Part shown: in pieces, positions 35,953 to 40,645 of the stretch
How the letters are laid out: the number at the start of each line of letters is the position of its first letter
How positions within the stretch are numbered: position 1 is the stretch's first letter
Assembly (NCBI GenBank): GCA_007120085.1
Contig: SKOK01000030.1
Location: forward strand, 1 to 40,645
DNA: 40,645 nt
Source of the DNA: Bacteroidales bacterium
GTDB lineage: Bacteria > Bacteroidota > Bacteroidia > Bacteroidales > UBA7960
Direction: 5' to 3'
Position numbers and translations under genes: made by a program
The notes under the pieces: generated by a model
What the model was told of the DNA's origin: nothing
Seen by the model: the letters and a program-made list of their open reading frames with translations, nothing else
Database searches by the model: none

Positions 35953-36693
35953 ATGAAGCTGAATCTGATCATCATACTGGTGACAATTATTGTATTACCA
36001 TCTACTTTGGCGGGTGGTAATGATTTGCAGCTATTGCGGCAAGGCAATAGGCTTTTTGAAGAAGGCAATTACCTGGAGGCAGAAGCGAAATACAGGGCAG
36101 CCCTGGAACTGGATGAAACCAACTACAGGGCCTGGCACAACCTGGGCAATGCCCTGTATCACCAGGGTCGCCTCGAAGAAGCTGCTGATATTTATAACCG
36201 CCTCCTTGGTAAGGCCCCTTCAGACGAGGCGCGTGCCGCAGGATGGCACAACCTTGGCAATTCCCTACTGGGCAATGGCCAGGTGGCAGAAAGCATAGAA
36301 GCCTACAAACAGGCACTTCGTATAATGCCCGATGATGAGGATACCCGCTACAACCTTGCGTATGCCCTGAACTTACTGGAGGAAATGCCTCCGGATGCCT
36401 CCAGCGAAGGCACAGATGAAGGCGATGGAGATGGGGATGGGGATGGAGAAGAACAGCAGCAGGATCAGCAGCAAGAAGATGGTGACGATGAGAGCGAACA
36501 GGGCGCGGATGGTAATCAGGACCAGGCTGAACAGAACCAGCAAGACCAGATGGCCGAACGCCAGGAAAAAATGTCACCGCAAGATGCTGAAAGGATATTG
36601 GATGCACTAAGGCAGCAGGAACAGAAAGTGCAGGAAGAAATCAAGAGGGAGTCAGAGACTTCGCAACCTGCCAGACCCCGCCGGCAGTGGTAA
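35953..36693 (+). CDS. batC: BatC, periplasmic TPR protein
   Basis: The 246-residue product begins at ATG 35953 (the track start 35944 is TTG). It has a signal peptide (MKLNLIIILVTIIVLPSTLAG) and three TPR units: GNRLFEEGNYLEAEAKYRAAL, NLGNALYHQGRLEEAADIYN and NLGNSLLGNGQVAESIEAYKQAL. A long Asp/Glu/Gln-rich linker follows (DGDGDGDGEEQQQDQQQEDG), then a charged helix (AERQEKMSPQDAERILDALR). The TPRs probably bind another Bat protein. The acidic linker contains a coding minisatellite. A reading frame antisense to it (36002-36607) is a composition artefact. Confidence 0.88.
   Translation: MKLNLIIILVTIIVLPSTLAGGNDLQLLRQGNRLFEEGNYLEAEAKYRAALELDETNYRAWHNLGNALYHQGRLEEAADIYNRLLGKAPSDEARAAGWHNLGNSLLGNGQVAESIEAYKQALRIMPDDEDTRYNLAYALNLLEEMPPDASSEGTDEGDGDGDGDGEEQQQDQQQEDGDDESEQGADGNQDQAEQNQQDQMAERQEKMSPQDAERILDALRQQEQKVQEEIKRESETSQPARPRRQW
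36424..36447 (+). repeat. In-frame hexamer repeat in batC
   Basis: Four tandem copies of GATGG(A/G) encode Asp-Gly dipeptides in the acidic linker. Slippage here would change linker length by two residues per unit without breaking the frame. Confidence 0.75.
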
Positions 36694-36724
36694 ACGAAAA
36701 TGCTGACATGAAACGCCCATGTTG

Positions 36725-36757
36725 AAAATCCCGACCATTCGGGAATAGGATTTTTGA
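36725..36757. other. Hairpin between batC and batD
   Basis: CCCGA and TCGGG pair across the loop CCAT, and outer AAAATCC / GGATTTTT sequences can extend the stem with a bulge. It has a modest T-run and could be a weak terminator or attenuator inside the operon. Confidence 0.4.
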
Positions 36758-36802
36758 CTCACAGGGGAATGATTATGGGAGTTCGGAGTTGAATGGAGTT
36801 GC

Positions 36803-36826
36803 GTAATGACAGGGCTTGACCTGTCA
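36803..36826. repeat. Palindromic intergenic repeat, copy 2
   Basis: This is the same element as at 18926-18949: GTAA, TGACAGG, loop GCTTGA, CCTGTCA. The two copies differ by a single base in the loop. It lies 17 bp before the batD ATG. Confidence 0.7.
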
Positions 36827-36843
36827 AACCGAAATATAAATAC

Positions 36844-38694
36844 ATGAAAAAGGGAATCATTCATATCGCTATGCTTTTATTGGCCGCTTTGTCCGGTGCT
36901 TTTGCCAGTGAGGTGGTTCTGTCTGCTTCAGCACCGTCCGAAGTGGCTTTAGGCGAACGTTTCAGGTTGGTTTTGTCTGTGAATGCCCGTCCCCAGCAGT
37001 TCATACCACCTGCCTTCGACAGCTTCCGTGTGCTTTCAGGACCAAGCCAGTCGTCAAGCACTTCCACACAAATCATCAATAACCAGGTAACGACCTCCAT
37101 CAATGTGAGCTATACCTATGTGCTTGAAGCGAGTGAAGAGGGTGAGTTTGCAATAGCCAATGCTGCCGTAAATGTGGATGGGCAAACGTATCGCGCAGAT
37201 CCAATTCAAATTAAAGTATTGCCGCAGGGTTCCGCACCCCGGCCTGCAACCCCATCCCGGCCCCAGCAAGACAGTCGCGACGCTGATTTACCCGGCCGCG
37301 ATGATATTTTCATCAGGGCGCAGGCAAGCAATACAAATCCCTACCAGGGTGAGCAGGTGATCATTACCTATAAGCTGTACACCAGGATAGACATTACCAA
37401 TTACAGCATCGGTGCGCTGCCATCCTTCCAGGGTTTTTGGTCAGAAAACCTTAGTAGCGGGCAGGCATCCGTAAGCACTGAAGTGATCAATGGCATCAAC
37501 TACAGGGTTGCAGAGATCAGGAGGCTTGCCGTGTTTCCTCAAAGATCAGGCGAATTAAAGATTGACCCAATGACTGTTGACATGACTGTCAGGGCCAGGC
37601 GGCCACAGCAACAAAGACGTGGAAGCATTATTGATGAATTCTTTGGAAGCAGCCCATTTGACAGGTTTCAAAACATACAGCACAGTGTCAGATCAGATGC
37701 CATCACGATGCAGGTCAAGCCCTTGCCAGTGCAAAACCGGCCGGCCGGCTTCAGTGGCGTGGTAGGCAGCTACGAAATTGACGCAAGGCTCCGGCCTGAC
37801 GAGCTGGAGGTTAATGATGCCAGTAACCTGGTATTAACAATCCAGGGAAGAGGAAACATCCGGATGCTCGAACCACCGAAAATTCAATTTCCCAGGTACC
37901 TGGATGTTTTTGACCCAAAGATTGAAGACAATGTGAGTGCAGGAAGTAACGGCATCAGTGGCAGCAGGGCATTTGACTACCTGTTGATACCGCGTTCCGC
38001 AGGCCTGGTTGAGATACCAGCCATAAGTTTTAGTTTTTTTGAGCCGGTAAGAAGTGAATACATAACCCGTACAATCCCATCATTTAGTCTGAACGTCAAA
38101 GGAGACGCAGCATTATCCCAGGGCTCTCAGCAACAAGGGGAAGCAGCATTTCTGGCAGAAGACATTCGCTTTATCAATACGGGTGCTGTAAGCTGGCGTC
38201 CAATGGAAATGCTTTTTTTCAAAAGCCAGGGATTTTACGTTCTTTTTGTAAGTCCGCTTGTCCTGCTGATTATCTTCCTGATAATCTACAGAAAACAACT
38301 AAAAGAAAGCCAGGATGCAGCAGGGATGCGAACAAGGAAAGCACAGAAGCTGGCGCGTAAAAGGTTAAAACTGGCTCAAAAGTATCTTAACGAAGAAAAA
38401 AGAACTGAATTTCACGATGAGATATTCAGGGCGCTATGGGGTTATGTATCTGACAGGCTTAACATACCGGTTTCCAGGCTTAACAAAGAGAATGTTGCAA
38501 CGGCATTCGGTAAGAAAAACATACCGGGTGAACTGGCTGACAAATTTCTGGAAGGCCTTGCAGAGTGTGAATTTGCCCGTTTTTCGCCGGCTGGAAATGA
38601 TAATCCATTGCAGGAGAGTTACCAAACCGCCCTGGAAACAATTGTTACGCTTGAAAAAGAACTGCGAAAAAAACCATTTGTAAGAAAGAAATGA
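36844..38694 (+). CDS. batD: BatD
   Basis: The 616-residue product has a signal peptide (MKKGIIHIAMLLLAALSGAFA), large periplasmic Ig-like beta domains (about 25-440: SEVALGERFRLVLSVNA, PYQGEQVIITYKLYTR, LDVFDPKIEDNVSAG), one membrane helix (about 462-478, VLFVSPLVLLIIFLIIY) and a cytoplasmic tail of ~135 residues rich in Lys and Arg. The tail contains FHDEIFRALWGYVSDRLNIP and CEFARFSP, which parallel the 310-residue protein near the operon start. This is the standard BatD layout. It is separated from batC by 150 bp containing two hairpins and overlaps batE by 4 bp. Confidence 0.9.
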   Translation: MKKGIIHIAMLLLAALSGAFASEVVLSASAPSEVALGERFRLVLSVNARPQQFIPPAFDSFRVLSGPSQSSSTSTQIINNQVTTSINVSYTYVLEASEEGEFAIANAAVNVDGQTYRADPIQIKVLPQGSAPRPATPSRPQQDSRDADLPGRDDIFIRAQASNTNPYQGEQVIITYKLYTRIDITNYSIGALPSFQGFWSENLSSGQASVSTEVINGINYRVAEIRRLAVFPQRSGELKIDPMTVDMTVRARRPQQQRRGSIIDEFFGSSPFDRFQNIQHSVRSDAITMQVKPLPVQNRPAGFSGVVGSYEIDARLRPDELEVNDASNLVLTIQGRGNIRMLEPPKIQFPRYLDVFDPKIEDNVSAGSNGISGSRAFDYLLIPRSAGLVEIPAISFSFFEPVRSEYITRTIPSFSLNVKGDAALSQGSQQQGEAAFLAEDIRFINTGAVSWRPMEMLFFKSQGFYVLFVSPLVLLIIFLIIYRKQLKESQDAAGMRTRKAQKLARKRLKLAQKYLNEEKRTEFHDEIFRALWGYVSDRLNIPVSRLNKENVATAFGKKNIPGELADKFLEGLAECEFARFSPAGNDNPLQESYQTALETIVTLEKELRKKPFVRKK

Positions 38695-39455
38695 AACTGG
38701 TAGTGAAACATATTGTCTTGATAATGCTGTTATTGGTGGTTTCTCATGCAAATGCAGAAAATCATAACGAGCTTATGCAACAGGCCAACGAGGCCTATAT
38801 CAACGAGAACTACCATCAGGCCATTGAGATATACGAGCAGATCAGGCAGATGCAATGGGAGTCACATATTCTTTATTATAACCTTGGCAATACTTATTAC
38901 CAGACGGGCCAGCGAGGGAAGGCCATTTTGAATTATGAAAGGGCCCTGCGCCTCAACCCCAATGATGAAGCCACCAGGCACAACCTCCGCATTGCACGTG
39001 CTGCATTACCGGAAAGATATGAACAGCTGCCCCAGCTTTTTTTTCTGGACTGGCGTGATGGCTTTGTTCGTTTGCTGCCAGTTGACGGCTGGGCAACTGT
39101 CCTTGTCGTGCTGGTTATGGCAATATCACTTTGCACAGGGCTATTCTTCGTAATCAGGAACAGGGTATTGAAAAAGACAGTATTCATGCTTGGCCTTGTT
39201 TTATTGATCTCTTTATTCTTAAGCATTTATGCAGCCAACCGGCAATATCATTTTCACCACGTGCGCCAGGAGGCGGTTGTGATGAGTCCGCGCGTTACGG
39301 CCAAAAGTGCACCAGGCGAGCGGGGCATTGATGTTTTTGTGATCCATGAAGGGGTCAAGGTTGTAATTCAGTCGGAGCTGATGGACTGGTATGAGGTGAG
39401 ATTGCCAAATGGCAACGTCGGCTGGATTAACAGTGAGACCTTGGAAATTATATGA
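38691..39455 (+). CDS. batE: BatE, TPR and SH3-domain membrane protein
   Basis: The 254-residue product has a signal peptide (to about residue 23, SHANAEN), TPR units (NEAYINENYHQAIEIYEQI, NLGNTYYQTGQRGKAILNYERALRLNP), two membrane helices (about 128-150 and 160-180) and a C-terminal SH3-like domain (about 195-254: KSAPGERGIDVFVIHEGVKV, YEVRLPNGNVGWINSETLEII). TPR plus SH3b is the BatE signature. The start overlaps the batD stop. Its stop lies only 3 bp from the stop of the converging Spy-like gene. Confidence 0.9.
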   Translation: MKLVVKHIVLIMLLLVVSHANAENHNELMQQANEAYINENYHQAIEIYEQIRQMQWESHILYYNLGNTYYQTGQRGKAILNYERALRLNPNDEATRHNLRIARAALPERYEQLPQLFFLDWRDGFVRLLPVDGWATVLVVLVMAISLCTGLFFVIRNRVLKKTVFMLGLVLLISLFLSIYAANRQYHFHHVRQEAVVMSPRVTAKSAPGERGIDVFVIHEGVKVVIQSELMDWYEVRLPNGNVGWINSETLEII

Positions 39456-39458
39456 TGC

Positions 39459-39968
39459 TCAGAAGGCTCCTCCCCTGCTATCAGGCCTGTGCCGACGCTG
39501 GGCTTCCCTAAAGAGCATCCGGTTAAAGCTTTTTTCCGCTTCAAAGAGCCTGGCTACTTTCTGAACAGATATTACCCTTAGCATTTTTTCCGTATATTCC
39601 CTGCGCAAGGCTGCTGCAGCTTCAAAACGTTCCAGGTCTTCATTGACAAATTTTGCAGCTTCTTCTTCGCTCATTTCAGAAACATCGGGAAGCTGTTCAC
39701 GCTGTTCCCGAAAAGTGTTTGACAGCTCCTCTACCTTTTCAGTGTATTCATTATAGATGGGCCAGAATGCGCGTGCCTCCTCAGAAGACAATGACAGCTG
39801 TTTGGTAATGTAGGCAATTTTTCTTGCTTCAATGGCCTCGCGTCTTTCATCGTGATGCATACCATCCGGGCGACCCTGGCGCTGTGGCTGGGCGGCCAGG
39901 TTAGCAGCAATGATGATGGCTATAATAAGAACTCCAGGTTTTCGCATGATCTCAGTTTTATTATTCAT
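39459..39968 (-). CDS. Spy/CpxP-like periplasmic protein
   Basis: The 169-residue product has a signal peptide; the downstream ATG at 39947 (MRKPGVLIIAIIIAANLAAQ) gives the more classical one, so the start is uncertain. The mature part is almost all helix and highly charged: EARKIAYITKQLSLSSEEARAFWPIYNEYTEKVEEL resembles the Spy/LTxxQ or periplasmic metal-sensor pattern. These small chaperone-like proteins often lie in ECF sigma operons in Bacteroidota. It comes 15 bp after the anti-sigma-like gene. It converges on batE with a 3-bp gap. Confidence 0.75.
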   Translation of the reverse strand: MNNKTEIMRKPGVLIIAIIIAANLAAQPQRQGRPDGMHHDERREAIEARKIAYITKQLSLSSEEARAFWPIYNEYTEKVEELSNTFREQREQLPDVSEMSEEEAAKFVNEDLERFEAAAALRREYTEKMLRVISVQKVARLFEAEKSFNRMLFREAQRRHRPDSRGGAF

Positions 39969-39983
39969 TCGATTTTCAAATAA

Positions 39984-40505
39984 TTAATCAAAGTATGACA
40001 AAAGCATGCCGCCCTCCATACCAAAATAGCGGGCGTTTTCAAATATCTCTTCAAGGATGTCGTCATCCGCATCATCAAAGATAGTACTTTCTGTGTTGAA
40101 AAGAATGTCATCGGCAGACAGGTTTGACTCGAGGATCACTTCATACATGATATCGCGATCGAAGGTTGGCCTGTAGGCAAGGTACTCGTATTCAGCGATC
40201 CCTTCTTCCTCTGCCATATATCCGTTCAGGTCATTGCGTTCGTAGAAAAACAGACTAAATGTGAGCCCCAGCAATAAAAGAACACCCGCAAAAACAGGGA
40301 TCAGCCTTTTGTAGATTGCGGTTGACAAGCCATATGCTGGCTGGCTGGCTGGCTGACCGATTCTTTCCTGGATTTTTCCGGGGAGCTGTTCAAAATAGTT
40401 GGCAGGCACTTCGAAGCCAGCGGATTTGTCACGCTTCTCAAGGCTGCTGCCAAGGTCTTGCAACTCACGGTTGATTCCTTCTCCGGGGTTTTTATGTGTT
40501 TTCAT
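39984..40505 (-). CDS. Anti-sigma-like single-pass membrane protein of an ECF operon
   Basis: The 173-residue product has a cytoplasmic N-terminal part with FEVPANYFEQLPGKIQERI, a pattern common in small membrane proteins encoded after ECF sigma factors in Bacteroidota. One membrane helix follows (about 70-88, IPVFAGVLLLLGLTFSLFF), then a periplasmic part rich in Asp/Glu (NTESTIFDDADDDILEEIFE). It has no HxxxCxxC zinc anti-sigma motif, so the regulatory role is inferred from position. It starts 86 bp after the end of the sigma factor gene and is followed by the Spy-like gene. Confidence 0.7.
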   Translation of the reverse strand: MKTHKNPGEGINRELQDLGSSLEKRDKSAGFEVPANYFEQLPGKIQERIGQPASQPAYGLSTAIYKRLIPVFAGVLLLLGLTFSLFFYERNDLNGYMAEEEGIAEYEYLAYRPTFDRDIMYEVILESNLSADDILFNTESTIFDDADDDILEEIFENARYFGMEGGMLLSYFD

Positions 40506-40566
40506 GGTATTTCTGTTTGACAGATCAATATAACGGGTGACAGTGGCAGTGACAGTTATTAATTAG

Positions 40567-40581
40567 ATGATTGCCAATCAT
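40567..40581. other. Short perfect palindrome after the sigma factor gene
   Basis: ATGATTG-C-CAATCAT has 7-bp arms around one base, 10 bp beyond the sigma factor stop. It is too tight a loop for a terminator hairpin and could be a protein-binding site. Confidence 0.3.
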
Positions 40582-40591
40582 TATGGTTTAA

Positions 40592-40645
40592 TCAGGTGTT
40601 GATATATTTTTCTATTTTCTTGACGGCGTGGTGGTAGGATGCCTT
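40592..40645 (-). CDS. C-terminus of an ECF RNA polymerase sigma factor (truncated by window edge)
   Basis: Only 17 codons and the stop are present, too short for the ORF track. On the minus strand they read KASYHHAVKKIEKYINT. This matches the end of region 4 in Bacteroidota ECF sigma factors, where a TVKASxHHAVKKIEKxL-like helix binds the -35 element. The two genes downstream (membrane protein and Spy-like) fit the usual order of such operons, which supports the call. Confidence 0.75.
   Translation of the reverse strand, partial: KASYHHAVKKIEKYINT

Noticed and set aside
36002-36607. 201-residue minus-strand ORF antisense to batC
   Set aside because: The His/Pro-rich translation is typical of the reverse frame of a Glu/Asp/Gln-rich gene; batC has a clear signal peptide and TPRs.

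Overview
This window is chromosomal DNA of a member of the Bacteroidota (Bacteroidetes), probably from the Bacteroidales/Marinilabiliales side, although the order is only a guess. Four kinds of evidence point there. Many genes are preceded by the Bacteroidetes -7 box TAnnTTTG and not by Shine-Dalgarno sites. The RNA polymerase omega subunit is of the Rpb6-like type. There is a complete Bat (Bacteroides aerotolerance) operon. Several families typical of the phylum are present: a DUF4835/PorD-like protein, a GIN-domain protein, a TonB receptor with a carboxypeptidase-regulatory-like domain, and an ECF sigma/membrane protein/Spy-like trio. Nearly all genes are intact and most are housekeeping. 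No tRNA, rRNA, CRISPR or prophage was seen.

Layout. 1-254: start of an unrecognised minus-strand gene cut by the window edge. 321-2377: an intact IS1182-like insertion sequence flanked on both sides by AATTGTTT/AAACAATT short-repeat arrays that are mirror images of each other. 2389-8033 (minus): alanine racemase behind an M20 amidohydrolase, then a DUF2271-like secreted protein and a TonB-dependent receptor. 8206-14954 (plus): LiaF-like membrane protein, bamD, rpoZ, coaBC, DUF4835, recN, fabI. 15045-20810 (plus): etfB, etfA, a membrane ferredoxin protein, a CCG-domain protein and an acyl-CoA dehydrogenase, which together look like a beta-oxidation module passing electrons to the quinone pool. 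20888-23449 (minus): clpC. 23648-27523 (plus): gyrA and a TPR protein. 27678-30484 (minus): an ABC transporter operon with a YtrA-like GntR regulator and a GIN-domain protein. 30886-39455 (plus): the Bat operon (MoxR, DUF58, BatD-tail-like protein, BatA, B, C, D, E). 39459-40645 (minus): Spy-like protein, anti-sigma-like membrane protein and the last 17 codons of an ECF sigma factor.

Several ORF-track starts are TTG or GTG codons, and two of them lie inside a -7 promoter box. I moved those genes to the next ATG (M20 hydrolase, TonB receptor, LiaF-like, bamD, gyrA, batC, GIN protein).

The observations most worth checking are: (1) the IS sits exactly at the dyad centre of what would have been a large AT-rich palindrome, with AATT on both sides; (2) a YtrA-type operator overlaps the predicted start of the ABC/GntR operon; (3) BatD and an otherwise uncharacterised Bat-operon protein share a cytoplasmic tail domain; (4) a split, membrane-bound Etf:quinone oxidoreductase is encoded with its acyl-CoA dehydrogenase; (5) a 20-bp hairpin repeat occurs in two intergenic spaces. 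I did not see a clearly new defence or biosynthetic system.
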